From Gammaproteobacteria bacterium (GTDB taxonomy: Bacteria; Pseudomonadota; Gammaproteobacteria; Pseudomonadales; Azotimanducaceae): a stretch of DNA of 64,000 bases. The stretch lies in NCBI GenBank assembly GCA_009841635.1, contig VXLJ01000019.1, positions 1-64,000 of the forward strand. The letters are read 5' to 3'. How positions within the stretch are numbered: the stretch's first letter is position 1; every line of letters starts with the position of its first letter. The position numbers were made by a program, and so were the translations under genes. This document shows positions 42,792 to 52,948 of the stretch, one piece after another. The notes beneath the pieces are model-generated. The model was not told where the DNA came from. It searched no databases and saw only the letters and a program-made list of their open reading frames with translations.

Positions 42792-44384
42792 ATGACGTTC
42801 GATGCCGCGGCAATCCTGCGTTTCGTTGCACTATTTGCGCGAAATTGGGTGTTGCTGTTAAGCCCTTTGATTCTTCTAGCTTCCGCCTGCGGCGGTGGCG
42901 GTAGCAACATCATTCTCGACCCCATTCCGCCTGTGCCACCAGCAGCACCTGGTACGCCTACTTACTCGAATGCATGTGCGGCTTACACGGTTGCCAGCAC
43001 GACGCGGCAAGGAGAACGAGACGGTCAGAACTGTTTCTATTCATCGAATTTTGTAAGCGAGGACACGCCACTCACAGTAGATCTCACAATCCCGACTATC
43101 GAAGGCGTTCACCTATTTGAGGCTACGCTTCAAGTAGGCATAGATACCGCTAGTGGCGTACCGGCTGACGGGCCAACACTGACGATTGAGGCAGGTAATA
43201 CCCTGGCATGGCTAAACAAAGACGACTACTTACTGGTTACGCGGGGCTCGAAGCTTCAAGCGGTTGGCACTGCGACCGCACCGATTACGTTCACCGGCTA
43301 TGAAGATGCGATTACTGGCACAGCTGCTTACGATGATGTGCAGCTTTGGGGTGGCATTGTCCTCAATGGCAAAGGCATAACTAACAAGTGCAGCGACGCG
43401 CAGCGCGCAAATGACACCTGTCATGTCGAATCTGAAGGTAAACCAAGCCACTATGGTGGCAACGACAACACCGACAGCTCTGGTTCGCTGCGCTATGTTG
43501 TTATTAAGCACTCAGGCGCAGAAGCCGCTGCGGGAGACGAGCTAAACGGGTTAACCCTAAATTCGGTAGGTAGTGGCACGAACATTGAATTCGTTCAGGT
43601 CTACTCGGCTTTCGATGACGGTGTGGAGTTTTTCGGTGGTGCCGCATCGATTTCGAATCTTGTGGCGTTATACGTCAACGATGACTCGATCGACTATGCC
43701 GACGGTTGGGTTGGCTTTGTAACGAACGCCCTCATCATTCATCATCGCGACAACGGCAATCGATGTATAGAAGCGGACAACCAAGGCAACGTGTTTGATG
43801 CTGTGCCAAACACCAATGGCACGATCAACAACATGACCTGCATCACTTCTGGATCCTTGGGTGCAGAAGGCGGGGGATTAGGTACCCACGGCGATTCAGA
43901 AGGTATTTTGTTGCGGCGAGGTGCGATGTCGACCATCAATAACAGCATTGTGGCCGATCTCTATGCGAACGATCCCGGCGGTGTGAACGGCAATGAATGT
44001 CTCGAGTTGGACGAATCTGAAACACGTGCACATGCGGCTAACGGCGCGACCAGCGTAAACAGCTCGGTGATCGCTTGCGACGATGTTGGTAAGGATGCGT
44101 TAGCTGACGGTGAGGGAATCGATGACTGGTTTGCCAGGGGCGCGAAGAACGTTGCGATACACGGCTCGAGCGAGTCGACATCCATTGATTCCAACATCCA
44201 ACTGCTGAATGGGTTCTATACAGCGCCGGCATTTGTCGATGCCGCAGGTGAATCGTTCACGATTGAACCAGTTAACGGTGCAACCCATATAGGTGCGCTA
44301 ACGCGAGACAACGACTGGACTGCAGGCTGGACGATTTGTTTGCGTGCGCGCGCAACTGAGAGCTGTGGACCATGGTTTCTCTAG
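42792..44384 (+). CDS. Lipoprotein with beta-helix-like repeats, TonB-receptor partner
   Basis: Predicted surface or outer-membrane lipoprotein of about 530 residues. The hydrophobic stretch LLLSPLILLASAC is a lipobox with Cys followed by GGGGSN. A proline-rich tether comes next, then repeats of Asn/Gly-rich strands typical of right-handed beta-helices (GGIVLNGKGI, GLTLNSVGSGTNIEFVQVYS, GTINNMTCITSGS, STINNSIVADLY). Acidic residues in these repeats could bind cations. The protein sits directly upstream of a TonB-dependent receptor and behind a Pho box, so it likely aids capture of a phosphate-containing ligand. The ATG at 42792 is preferred to TTG 42786. I do not know a named family. Confidence 0.65.
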   Translation: MTFDAAAILRFVALFARNWVLLLSPLILLASACGGGGSNIILDPIPPVPPAAPGTPTYSNACAAYTVASTTRQGERDGQNCFYSSNFVSEDTPLTVDLTIPTIEGVHLFEATLQVGIDTASGVPADGPTLTIEAGNTLAWLNKDDYLLVTRGSKLQAVGTATAPITFTGYEDAITGTAAYDDVQLWGGIVLNGKGITNKCSDAQRANDTCHVESEGKPSHYGGNDNTDSSGSLRYVVIKHSGAEAAAGDELNGLTLNSVGSGTNIEFVQVYSAFDDGVEFFGGAASISNLVALYVNDDSIDYADGWVGFVTNALIIHHRDNGNRCIEADNQGNVFDAVPNTNGTINNMTCITSGSLGAEGGGLGTHGDSEGILLRRGAMSTINNSIVADLYANDPGGVNGNECLELDESETRAHAANGATSVNSSVIACDDVGKDALADGEGIDDWFARGAKNVAIHGSSESTSIDSNIQLLNGFYTAPAFVDAAGESFTIEPVNGATHIGALTRDNDWTAGWTICLRARATESCGPWFL

Positions 44385-44417
44385 ATTTCAAGACGCGGAG
44401 TGGCAGAAATACAGCCG

Positions 44418-47165
44418 ATGCCTAAGGTTTTTGGCAATAAACAATCGCTTAGTCATGTATGGCTAGCGGCTACGAGTCTGCTCGTTGCGGTTACTTTTGC
44501 CAACGCACAGGACCAAGCCGAACAGACTGAGCTCAAGCATGAGGATTCTCGCGATGAGCGGCAAATCGAAGAATTGCACGTTGTGGGCAAAAGCCTCTCG
44601 AACCACACGGACATAGAGTCCGAGCGGATCCTCCTTGATGTTCAGGCGGACTTTATCGATGCCGAATTTATCGCTCGCGTCGGTGATAGTAACGCGGCTT
44701 CGTTGTTGCGTAGGATGCCAGGTCTTACGCTAGCTCAAGACAAATATGTGTATGTGCGCGGCTTAGGTGAGAGGTATTCGAGCGCGAATCTGAACGGATC
44801 CTCCTTACCATCGCCGGACATTACGCGCAATGTGATCCCGCTCGATATTTTTCCGTCCGACATCATTGATTCAATCAAAGTGCAGAAGGGTTATTCGCCA
44901 GACCTCGGAGCAGCGTTTGGCGGTGGTCACGTGAATATTCGGACAACCAATGTGCCTTCGGTTGGCTTGTTTCATCTAGAAATGAAAACAGGCTCGAATT
45001 CTCAAAGCGGCGACAGCCTGACTTACCCTGGCGGCAGCGATGATCACCTCGGCGTCGACGACGGCACACGAATGCTGGCACCGACTATTCGCCATGCGAT
45101 CGACACGTTTCGAGGCACGCTATCGCCTGTTGCAATACTGCGTACACCGATCGACGGTCAATATGTGTCGGACATCGGTGTTGCGAAGTCAATAAACCGT
45201 GAATTGGCTACTGAGCTCAATCGCGCATTTGACATCGCCACCGTAAGCACGGCACCTGATATTGAAGGTGAACTGTTAGCAGGCTATCGCCATTACGTCA
45301 ATGACAGCTTGGATATCGGCATGCTCGCGTTCGGTTCCTATGCCAATGCTGTCCGGAATCAGGAACGCACCGTACGTCGTTTTACCAGCCCTTCGACGGA
45401 CTTCTCAGAGAGCTTGCGATCTACCCACGAAGTGAACATCACTGGTTCATTGAACTTCGGCGTGCAATTCACAAATGATCATGAAGTGGGTTCTGTACAT
45501 CTTCTGCTTAGAAACACGGAAGACGACGCCACGAGCACTAGAACGTGCTCACAAGGTCAATACAACGACTGTTTCGATGATGGTGGTCCTGTGCAAGGCC
45601 GGATCTTTGGGATGCGCTACGAGCAGCGCGAAATGGCAATGCACCAGTTCTATGGCAAGCATGAATTTGGCGATGAGACCTTAGCTGCACTACCGCAATC
45701 ACTTGAATTTGTTCGGGAAGGGTACGTTTCTTGGTACTACACGTTCGCTGAGGCTTCGACTGCCCTGCCACATGAGGTTTCGATCGGTGGTCAAGAACAG
45801 TTAGCTGCGCCGAATGGTGAACCGATCAGTTTTTCCGTTCGCTCAACAGCTACTGCTGCTCAGTTTCGATATTCCGATCTGAGCGATGAAATTGAGACCT
45901 ATGGCTGGGACGCGACGTTCCCGTTTTTTCGCGACAACTTGAGCGTTGAAATCTCCGGTGGATACGACTTTCTATACAAATCTCGCACCTATCGCCAAAC
46001 GTCATTTGGATTAGGATCAACTATTCCAGGCTTCAATCGCATAAGCGCGAATTCGCCCTCAAGGGTCTTTTCTGATGCAAATATTTTGAATCCCGACTAC
46101 GGTATCGAGTTGCAAGTTGGAATAGGGGCGTTTGGCTCTGAGAGCTACATTGCCGACCAGTCGATTGAGGCAGGCTACGGCAAGGTCGATGTGCTAGTTT
46201 CCGAAAGTTGGCGTATTTCAGGCGGGGTGCGTGGCGAGCTGTTTGAACAAGTGGTCCTGCCAGTCGACTATCTTCAATACAACTCTCATCGGTTAGACAT
46301 AACGGGTTACGCTGCAATCAAATCTCAAGATGTATATCCCAGTATCGCACTGACCTATATTCGGCCTGGTTTTTTTTCGGACGAATTTCAGCTTCGAGCT
46401 AGCATGTCTAACACGGTGGCTCGACCTGACATTCGAGAAATGTCGGCTTCTACCTACATTGATCCTCTCACCGAAGCTAGAGTTCGTGGTAACCCTCATT
46501 TGGTCGTGAGCGACCTGTCCAATTTCGATTTTAGGGGTGAGTGGTTTTGGACAAACAGTGATTTGTTCGCTATTTCGCTCTTTTACAAGGATATTGCCAA
46601 TCCTATCGAAACTGTCCAAGGTGGTGCGACGGAGGACAACATCCGATTCAACTTCGTCAATGCCGCTAGTGCGAGTGTTTTTGGTGCCGAGATTGAGTGG
46701 AAGAAGGGTCTCAGTTTCTTGGTGGATGGTTTGGGTTCGTGGTCGGAAACGATGTATTTCGCTGGCAACAGCACGTTGAGCGATTCTGAAATCTACATTC
46801 CAGCTGCACAAGGCGTGGGCGATATAACCAACGATCGCCGGGCTATGACACAGCAATCGCCTTGGGTGTTAAACCTTCAACTTGGCTTTGATGCGCTGAA
46901 TCTGAAACATGCAGGTTCGATCGTTTACAACGCATTCGGTGAGCGGGTGTTTTTTGCTGGAATCAGTGGTCAGGCGGATGGCTACGAGCAGCCATTCCAC
47001 TCATTGGATTTTGTGTACGGGTGGTATCCGACGGACAATCTTTCGTTCAAACTGCGTATCAAGAACATCTTGCAGGCCGCGATTGAAGTCAAACAGGGCG
47101 AAACCACTGTCATTGAACAGCATGTAGGGTCTTCGGTGCTGTTCAACGCCAAATGGCAGATGTAG
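44418..47165 (+). CDS. TonB-dependent outer-membrane receptor
   Basis: Outer-membrane beta-barrel importer of 915 residues, driven by TonB. The signal peptide is VWLAATSLLVAVTFANAQ. A likely TonB box is IEELHVVGKS. The plug domain follows: LLRRMPGLTLAQ, YVYVRGLGERYSSANLNGSS and IDSIKVQKGYSPDLGAAFGG. The remaining ~700 residues are the barrel, ending in the C-terminal strand FNAKWQM. The start is ATG 44418; GTG 44400 is a longer option. It is 33 bases after the lipoprotein gene and shares its Pho-box promoter. Ligand unknown; a phosphorylated compound is suggested by regulation alone. Confidence 0.85.
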   Translation: MPKVFGNKQSLSHVWLAATSLLVAVTFANAQDQAEQTELKHEDSRDERQIEELHVVGKSLSNHTDIESERILLDVQADFIDAEFIARVGDSNAASLLRRMPGLTLAQDKYVYVRGLGERYSSANLNGSSLPSPDITRNVIPLDIFPSDIIDSIKVQKGYSPDLGAAFGGGHVNIRTTNVPSVGLFHLEMKTGSNSQSGDSLTYPGGSDDHLGVDDGTRMLAPTIRHAIDTFRGTLSPVAILRTPIDGQYVSDIGVAKSINRELATELNRAFDIATVSTAPDIEGELLAGYRHYVNDSLDIGMLAFGSYANAVRNQERTVRRFTSPSTDFSESLRSTHEVNITGSLNFGVQFTNDHEVGSVHLLLRNTEDDATSTRTCSQGQYNDCFDDGGPVQGRIFGMRYEQREMAMHQFYGKHEFGDETLAALPQSLEFVREGYVSWYYTFAEASTALPHEVSIGGQEQLAAPNGEPISFSVRSTATAAQFRYSDLSDEIETYGWDATFPFFRDNLSVEISGGYDFLYKSRTYRQTSFGLGSTIPGFNRISANSPSRVFSDANILNPDYGIELQVGIGAFGSESYIADQSIEAGYGKVDVLVSESWRISGGVRGELFEQVVLPVDYLQYNSHRLDITGYAAIKSQDVYPSIALTYIRPGFFSDEFQLRASMSNTVARPDIREMSASTYIDPLTEARVRGNPHLVVSDLSNFDFRGEWFWTNSDLFAISLFYKDIANPIETVQGGATEDNIRFNFVNAASASVFGAEIEWKKGLSFLVDGLGSWSETMYFAGNSTLSDSEIYIPAAQGVGDITNDRRAMTQQSPWVLNLQLGFDALNLKHAGSIVYNAFGERVFFAGISGQADGYEQPFHSLDFVYGWYPTDNLSFKLRIKNILQAAIEVKQGETTVIEQHVGSSVLFNAKWQM

Positions 47166-47334
47166 GTGCACTCAACTACCTAAATTTGGTCACGAAAACA
47201 GGCAGCTTCACTTAGCTTCAACAGCGTCCATTAGCAGCTAGCAACATAGCAAAGCATTAGTCGTTAACTTAGGCGCTGCGGTATGTGCTTTGCATGCCAA
47301 CCGAAACCGTGCGCGGCAGCATTTGCAAATTTCC

Positions 47335-48477
47335 CTACCGCTCACGTAACCAACGCAAGGGATCAGTAGGGTTATTTCGAACGCGGATCTCGAAATAGAG
47401 ACCAGCCGATTCTTCTGCCGTGCCTACCGTGGCAATCTGCTCTCCCGCTTCAACGGGCTCACTGGTTTGTTTCAACAACGAATCGCAGCGGGCATAGATA
47501 GAAATGATCTCATCGCCGTGGTCTACGATGATGGTGTTGCCGTAGCCTTCAAACCATTGTGAAAACACAACGGTTCCGTTCGCAATGGCCGTGACCGGTG
47601 TTCCGACGTTGGCAGAAATCACGATTCCTTCGGAACGTATTCGGCCATCTGCTCGCGCAGTACCGAAAGCTTGACGCACTTCCCCTACCACAGGCCAATT
47701 TGAGATATCGCCTCTAGAACTTGGCGTAGGAACTGGTGTAGTCGCTGTGGCGGGTCGCGTCCGTTCCGCGATGGCTCGACTTAATTGCTCTCGCTCGCGG
47801 AATAGTTGCGCAAGATCTGCGTCTAGTTGCGTGATCTCGGTCTCCAATTGAGCGTTCAACGAACCTAAGGAAGCCTTGCGATCTTGCAGATTCGTACTGT
47901 TCTCGGCGTAGTTTTCTTCGGCTACAACGAAATTCTTGCGAGCGGCTTCTGACTCGGCAAGTAATTGATCGAATTCTGCTAGGTGAACTCTCAGTTCATC
48001 TATTTGTGCTTTAAGTTGCTTTGTGAAGTACGCGTGATAGTGGTATAGGCGATCGACTTTTAGTGGATCAGATTGGACGATGAGCATGGTGATCGGATTG
48101 CGTTTCTGAAGCTGAGAAGCAGTGACGCTACTCCATACGAGTTGTTTGGTTTTCTCATCTCGAGCGACTGTGTAGTCAGCAACTTCGTCTGCACGGGCTT
48201 CGACTTGCTGTTCGGCCTCTGCTAATTCACTTTGCAGTTGTGAGTGCATTCTTTCTAGTTCATCGAGAATCTCTTGCACCACCGCAATTTCGCCACGCAG
48301 TTCCGTGCGTTTGCGTTCTTTGCTCGCTTTTAAAGATTGCTTGTCCGAGATGCTCGCTTCGACTTCCTCAAACGCTTGTTTCGGCTCGACTGATGGTTGC
48401 GCCAAGGCGTTCAAAGCCGCTAGGAAGCAGACGATGAGAGTCGCGCCGCAGGTCGTTGCTGGCCGTTTGTGACGCAC
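47335..48477 (-). CDS. EnvC-like murein hydrolase activator (M23/LytM domain, degenerate)
   Basis: Periplasmic protein with a signal peptide (ATLIVCFLAALNALAQ), long coiled coil (residues ~30-250, with RTELRGEIAVVQEILDEL) and a C-terminal LytM domain (GTPVTAIANGTVVFSQWFEGYGN and GLYFEIRVRNNP). The His ligands of active M23 peptidases are not evident in the HxH position, as in E. coli EnvC, which activates amidases instead of cutting peptidoglycan itself. The frame runs back into gpmI, but GTG 48477, just after the gpmI stop, is the only start that avoids a large overlap and gives a normal signal peptide. Cell division role inferred from family. Confidence 0.8.
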   Translation of the reverse strand: MRHKRPATTCGATLIVCFLAALNALAQPSVEPKQAFEEVEASISDKQSLKASKERKRTELRGEIAVVQEILDELERMHSQLQSELAEAEQQVEARADEVADYTVARDEKTKQLVWSSVTASQLQKRNPITMLIVQSDPLKVDRLYHYHAYFTKQLKAQIDELRVHLAEFDQLLAESEAARKNFVVAEENYAENSTNLQDRKASLGSLNAQLETEITQLDADLAQLFREREQLSRAIAERTRPATATTPVPTPSSRGDISNWPVVGEVRQAFGTARADGRIRSEGIVISANVGTPVTAIANGTVVFSQWFEGYGNTIIVDHGDEIISIYARCDSLLKQTSEPVEAGEQIATVGTAEESAGLYFEIRVRNNPTDPLRWLRER

Positions 48478-48482
48478 GCGTC

Positions 48483-50021
48483 TTAGTAGAGCAATGATTG
48501 CCCGGTCATGTTGGTGGGCACATCCATGTCGAGTAATTTCAACATCGTGGGGGCGATGTCTTGCAGGCTGCCGTGAGCTACGCAATGCTGAAAACGATTG
48601 CCTACATACAAGAATGGCACAACACCCACGGTATGAGCCGTGTGAGGTTGTTTGGTCGTTGCTTCAACCATCTCTTCTGCATTGCCATGATCAGCTGTAA
48701 TCACGCAGTTTGAGCCAGAAGTTAAAGTCACATTTGTAATTCGTTCCAAGCACGTATCGATACACTCGACTGCGCGCTTCGTCGCCGCAAAGTTACCTGT
48801 GTGACCCACCATGTCGGCGTTGGCGAAGTTGCAGATGATGGCATCGTATTTGGCTTCCCGTATCGCGTCTTCAATCTTATCGGTGACTGCTACAGCGCTC
48901 ATCGCAGGCTCCATGTCGTAAGTTGCAACGCTTGGCGACGGGACGAAGAATCTCGTCTCGCCGGCCAGCTCGACTTCAGAACCACCTGAAAAGAAATATG
49001 TGACATGGGCGTATTTTTCGGTCTCTGCTATGCGCAACTGCGTCTTGTTCGACTCGGCGAGAATCGAACCAAAGGTGTCGATGATCTCCTCTGGTTCGAA
49101 TACAACGCTGACCTGTTTGGCGTACTGGCACGGTGACACGATATCGCCGGCGTAAGGGGTCAAGCAAACAAGCTGGTTTAGGCGCGGCCGTGTTTCGCGC
49201 GCCATCGGAAAATCCTCACGATCGCTCACGAACGCACGACACAACTGCCGAACACGATCAGCTCTGAAGTTCATGAACAGGATGTCGTCGCCATCACGTA
49301 CGACGGCTGAATCGCCGATTTGTGTCGGCACGACGAACTCATCGGTTTCACCACGATCGTAAGCGTTCTGCAGACCACTTAAACCAACATGCGCTGAAAA
49401 TCTTGCACGACCGAGGGTATACAGCTCAAATGCTTGTTTCGTGCGTTCCCAGCGATTATCACGGTCCATTGCATAGTAGCGCCCGCTAATTGATCCCAAA
49501 CGGAACGATGCGGTTTCATCTGCCAGTTTCATCGCCCTTCGAATTGAGCTTTCCGCACTTTTTGGTGGGGTATCTCGACCATCTAAAAATGCGTGTAAAA
49601 CGACGGTGCGTTCGCTTGCCAGTGCCATTGAAATAGCCGCGAAAACTTGGTTTTCATGGCTATGCACGCCACCAGGTGAAAGTAAGCCGAACACGTGAAG
49701 AGTGCGCGTATTTGAGTTATCGAGAAGTGCACGCATCACTGGATTTGACGCGAACGAACCATCATCGACAGCGTCGTCGATTCTTTGCAGTTCTTGCCTT
49801 ACGACCCGACCTGCACCGATTGTGATGTGACCTACTTCAGAGTTTCCCATTTGTCCGGGAGGTAATCCCACAAATTCACCGGAGCACTCGAGCAGGGCAC
49901 GTGGGTAGTTTTGCCAAAGGCGATCCCAAGTAGGGGTATCGGCTTGGTGAATCGCGTTGAAAGTTGATTCTTCACGATGCCCCCAACCGTCTAAGACGAT
50001 CAGGATTGTGGTCGGTTTCAT
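48483..50021 (-). CDS. gpmI: 2,3-bisphosphoglycerate-independent phosphoglycerate mutase
   Basis: Interconverts 3- and 2-phosphoglycerate in glycolysis, using two Mn ions and a phosphoserine intermediate. The nucleophile Ser61 is in GQMGNSEVGH. Other motifs are LIVLDGWGHRE with the first metal-binding Asp, LDGRDTPPKSAESS, and CVITADHGNAEEM plus NFANADMVGHTGN. Length of 512 residues fits. ATG 50021 is used; a GTG three codons earlier at 50030 is in frame. The gene is upstream of the envC-like gene, as in many gammaproteobacteria, and is divergent from the rhodanese gene. Confidence 0.95.
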   Translation of the reverse strand: MKPTTILIVLDGWGHREESTFNAIHQADTPTWDRLWQNYPRALLECSGEFVGLPPGQMGNSEVGHITIGAGRVVRQELQRIDDAVDDGSFASNPVMRALLDNSNTRTLHVFGLLSPGGVHSHENQVFAAISMALASERTVVLHAFLDGRDTPPKSAESSIRRAMKLADETASFRLGSISGRYYAMDRDNRWERTKQAFELYTLGRARFSAHVGLSGLQNAYDRGETDEFVVPTQIGDSAVVRDGDDILFMNFRADRVRQLCRAFVSDREDFPMARETRPRLNQLVCLTPYAGDIVSPCQYAKQVSVVFEPEEIIDTFGSILAESNKTQLRIAETEKYAHVTYFFSGGSEVELAGETRFFVPSPSVATYDMEPAMSAVAVTDKIEDAIREAKYDAIICNFANADMVGHTGNFAATKRAVECIDTCLERITNVTLTSGSNCVITADHGNAEEMVEATTKQPHTAHTVGVVPFLYVGNRFQHCVAHGSLQDIAPTMLKLLDMDVPTNMTGQSLLY

Positions 50022-50077
50022 GGCGTCCACTGTGAAAAAATCAGTGCGGAAGTGTATTCAGTAGCGAAGCTCAAATC

Positions 50078-50083
50078 TATAAT
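50078..50083 (+). promoter_or_regulatory. Possible -10 element for the rhodanese/secB operon
   Basis: A perfect TATAAT lies 38 bases before the ATG of the rhodanese gene, in the divergent gpmI/rhodanese region. A matching -35 is not clear. Position and sequence fit a sigma-70 promoter, but the hexamer alone is weak evidence. Confidence 0.35.
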
Positions 50084-50121
50084 TTTCCACCTACTTAATC
50101 GCGGTTCGGTTTGTCCGATAT

Positions 50122-50544
50122 ATGGACCAATTCTTTGAGTTTATCGCTAATCATTGGTTGTTATCGGGCACATTTGCGGCGCTTTTGGTAGCTTTTTTCG
50201 TCAATGAGGTCAAGCGCAGCGGGCAATCGATTTCGTCGCAACAGCTAGTGAATCTCGTCAATCAGGAACGCGCGGTTGTACTTGACGTGCGAGATAACAC
50301 GGAATACGCCGCGGGACATATCACCGACGCAATCAATATCCCGCATGCCTCGCTGCAGTCGCGCATGAATGAATTGGAAAAATACAAAGAACGACCCATC
50401 GTGGTCGTATGCAAGATGGGCCAACATGCTGGATCGATGGGCACCTTGCTTAAAAAAGCCGGATTTAAGCAAGTTTCGCGCCTGCGAGGTGGTTTAAGTG
50501 CTTGGCAAGCGGAAAATTTGCCTCTCATCAAAGGTCGCGCGTAA
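50122..50544 (+). CDS. Membrane-anchored rhodanese-like protein
   Basis: Single-span membrane protein (LSGTFAALLVAFFV) with a rhodanese domain. The active-site loop is VVVCKMGQHAGSMG with Cys near residue 93. The domain also shows VLDVRDNTEYAAGHITDAIN and LRGGLSAWQAENLP. Such proteins transfer sulfane sulfur or act in redox signalling. It corresponds to YibN of the secB neighbourhood. The 140-residue length matches. The stop is 12 bases before secB, so the two are co-transcribed; grxC, often between them, is absent here. Confidence 0.85.
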   Translation: MDQFFEFIANHWLLSGTFAALLVAFFVNEVKRSGQSISSQQLVNLVNQERAVVLDVRDNTEYAAGHITDAINIPHASLQSRMNELEKYKERPIVVVCKMGQHAGSMGTLLKKAGFKQVSRLRGGLSAWQAENLPLIKGRA

Positions 50545-50556
50545 GGCTCGTTAACG

Positions 50557-51057
50557 ATGCCCGACAAAACCATCCAAGTCAACCTCGCCTGGCGGTTTGA
50601 AAGGATTTTCCTTCGTAAAGCCAACATCGAACTCCACGAAGCTCCCGAAGTGTTCGATATGAAGTGGCAGCCTAACGTCGACATGAACATTCACGGCCGG
50701 TTTCATAAGCTCGCTGAACAACGTTTCGACGTCTCGCTGGAAATGAAACTGACTTGCAAAAATCTAGATAAGCTAGCGTTCGAGCTTGACTTGCATCAAT
50801 CTGCTTTGGTCATCGTGAATAAAGATCAAGATCCGGATGAAGTTAAGCGCATTCTCGCAGTGGAAGCAACCAATGCGCTGTTCCCCTACACGCGAGAGGC
50901 TGTAGACAACCTCGTATTGCGCATGTCGTTGCCACCGATGATGCTAGCTCACTTCAATTTCGATAAGGTGTTTGAAGAAGGCGAACGTCAGCTTAAAGCA
51001 CAAGTTGGCCAACAAGCAGATCGAGTTCTACCAAGTTCAGACGAAGTTCTGAACTAA
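50557..51057 (+). CDS. secB: Protein-export chaperone SecB
   Basis: Tetrameric cytosolic chaperone that keeps preproteins unfolded and hands them to SecA. The 166-residue protein has the family segments YIKDISFEAPNAPEIF-equivalent FLRKANIELHEAPEVF, then LEMKLTCKNLDKLAFELDL, RILAVEATNALFPYTREAVD and LPPMMLAHFNFDKVFEE (the conserved C-terminal PPxxxxxxNF). It follows the rhodanese gene by 12 bases. The stop lies six bases from the converging trmL gene. Confident assignment. Confidence 0.95.
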   Translation: MPDKTIQVNLAWRFERIFLRKANIELHEAPEVFDMKWQPNVDMNIHGRFHKLAEQRFDVSLEMKLTCKNLDKLAFELDLHQSALVIVNKDQDPDEVKRILAVEATNALFPYTREAVDNLVLRMSLPPMMLAHFNFDKVFEEGERQLKAQVGQQADRVLPSSDEVLN

Positions 51058-51062
51058 TAACG

Positions 51063-51557
51063 CTATTGCGCGCCTTCAAACCCTAGCTGCCGCCAAGCTT
51101 CGTAAAGCGCGACCGCGACAGAATTCGCCATATTCATGCTTCGCGAGTGCGGCAACATCGGAATCCTTACAAGCGTGTCCTTGAACCGATCTCGTAAGGA
51201 ATCAGGCAGACCTTTGGTTTCCGGACCGAACATCAGGACGTCCCTTGATTGAAACTGAACATCTGCGAATGAGCGTGTTGCTTTCGTCGAAAAGGCAAAT
51301 ACACGACTGCCGTCAAATGGTTCTAACGCTTCTCCGAGGGTGCTGCAGACGCGTACGCTAACCCATTCGTCGTAATCGAGACCAGCGCGCCGCAAACGTT
51401 TATCGTCCATCTCAAAACCTAACGGTTCGACTAGGGTGAGTGAAGCGCCAGTGTTCGCCGCAAGTCGAATCGTATTGCCTGTGTTAGGCGGGATTTCTGG
51501 TTGAAATAAAACGATATTCAGCGATCTGACGTTGAATGTAGCGGATCCGCCGCTCAC
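51063..51557 (-). CDS. trmL: tRNA (cytidine(34)-2'-O)-methyltransferase TrmL
   Basis: SPOUT-class methyltransferase that 2'-O-methylates the wobble nucleotide of leucine tRNAs. Motifs are [19 protein letters not shown] near residue 13, [15 protein letters not shown] near residue 97 and [20 protein letters not shown] near residue 121, together forming the trefoil-knot SAM site. Length of 164 residues is standard. The GTG start at 51557 overlaps the ntrC stop by four bases, so it may be translated with the ntrBC operon. Confidence 0.95.
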   Translation of the reverse strand: MSGGSATFNVRSLNIVLFQPEIPPNTGNTIRLAANTGASLTLVEPLGFEMDDKRLRRAGLDYDEWVSVRVCSTLGEALEPFDGSRVFAFSTKATRSFADVQFQSRDVLMFGPETKGLPDSLRDRFKDTLVRIPMLPHSRSMNMANSVAVALYEAWRQLGFEGAQ

Positions 51558-52948
51558 GAAATTCCGTATTTCTGTGTCTTTTGAGTAAGTGTATTACGTG
51601 AAAGACCTAGTAACTTTGCTGTGTCTTGCTTGTGTCCCGATGTGTACGCCAACGCTTGCTTGACCAGTGTCTCTTCAAACATAGGCACGATGATCTGAAG
51701 CAGGTTCTCGCCGCCATTGGTGAAGTAATCATCGGCAAATGCCTGAAGCGAGCCGACCCAATCTTTGGACATTTCAACGGTTTCGTCCATCGCGTGCAGT
51801 TCAGGTGGCAGGTCCGATACGACGACCTCACGTCCTGGGGCCATAACAGTTAGCCAATGGCACGTATTTTCTAGTTGGCGTACGTTCCCGGGCCAGTCTA
51901 GTCCTTCTAGGTATTCAAGCGCTTCTGGTGTAAGAATCTTGGTTTCGACACCTAAATCGTCCGCGGCTTTCTGCATGAATTTGTCGGCCAGTGCGACGAT
52001 GTCTGATTTGCGATCCCGCAAGGGTGGGACGTGAATGCGAATGACATTGAGACGATGGTACAGGTCTTCACGAAATTTGCCTTCTCTGACGAGTTTTTCC
52101 ATATTGCCGTGCGTCGCAGCAATGACCCGTACGTCGACCGTAATGGATTCTCTGCCACCAAGTCGGTAAAAACTGCCATCGGACAATACCCGTAGCAGTC
52201 GAGATTGCGATGAGATTGGCATGTCGGCGATTTCGTCAAGAAAAAGCGTGCCTGAGTTGGCTTTTTCAAACAACCCGATGCGACGGTCTATGGCACCTGT
52301 GAACGCACCTTTTTCAAACCCAAAAAGCTCAGCTTCTATTAGGTCATTCGGCAGTGCTGCCATGTTCAATGCGACAAAGGGCTCATCTGCGCGCGGGCTG
52401 TGAGTATGCAACGCATTCGCCACAAGTTCTTTGCCAGTTCCGCTTTCGCCAGTGATTAACACGGTTGCGTTTGATTGCGATAGTCTGGCGATCGCCCGAA
52501 ACCCTTCCTGCATCGCTGGAGCTTGACCGATGATCGAGTCTGATACGGGTTGTGGTGTCCTTTCAATGGTGACGTCCGACTGGCTATGCGTCAATGCGCG
52601 CTTAATGGTTTTATGGACGTCGTCGATATCAAATGGCTTCGAGAGATACTCGAAGGCGCCTTCGCTGAATGACGTAACAGTGCTATCCAAATCTGAATAG
52701 GCGGTCATCACAATGATGGGTATGTTCGGATACTGGTCGTGGACGCGCCGTAGCAGCTCGTAGCCATCCATACCCGGCATTCGAATGTCGGTCAGGATGA
52801 CGGCTGGCAGTTCCTGTTCGAGTTCCCTTAACGCAGTGCCGACCGCATCAAAAGATTTAGCCTTCATACCGAAATTCGCCAAGGCTCGTTCTAAAACGAA
52901 CCGAATGCTCTTGTCGTCGTCCACAATCCAGACTGAGTCACCATTCAT
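51554..52948 (-). CDS. ntrC: Nitrogen regulation protein NtrC (sigma-54 activator)
   Basis: Response regulator activating sigma-54 promoters under nitrogen limitation. The receiver domain has DDD (10-12) and the phosphorylated Asp54 in [12 protein letters not shown], the same position as in E. coli. The AAA+ domain shows GESGTGKE (Walker A), [13 protein letters not shown] (sigma-54 contact loop) and [10 protein letters not shown] (Walker B). The C-terminal Fis-type helix-turn-helix is [17 protein letters not shown]. It starts with ATG 52948, overlapping ntrB by four bases. Two predicted NtrC boxes lie ahead of ntrB, suggesting self-regulation. The full three-domain layout and length leave little doubt. 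Confidence 0.95.
   Translation of the reverse strand: MNGDSVWIVDDDKSIRFVLERALANFGMKAKSFDAVGTALRELEQELPAVILTDIRMPGMDGYELLRRVHDQYPNIPIIVMTAYSDLDSTVTSFSEGAFEYLSKPFDIDDVHKTIKRALTHSQSDVTIERTPQPVSDSIIGQAPAMQEGFRAIARLSQSNATVLITGESGTGKELVANALHTHSPRADEPFVALNMAALPNDLIEAELFGFEKGAFTGAIDRRIGLFEKANSGTLFLDEIADMPISSQSRLLRVLSDGSFYRLGGRESITVDVRVIAATHGNMEKLVREGKFREDLYHRLNVIRIHVPPLRDRKSDIVALADKFMQKAADDLGVETKILTPEALEYLEGLDWPGNVRQLENTCHWLTVMAPGREVVVSDLPPELHAMDETVEMSKDWVGSLQAFADDYFTNGGENLLQIIVPMFEETLVKQALAYTSGHKQDTAKLLGLSRNTLTQKTQKYGIS

Noticed and set aside
46293-46856. 187-residue minus-strand ORF within the TonB-dependent receptor gene
   Set aside because: It is fully inside a well-supported coding region on the plus strand and has no recognisable domain.
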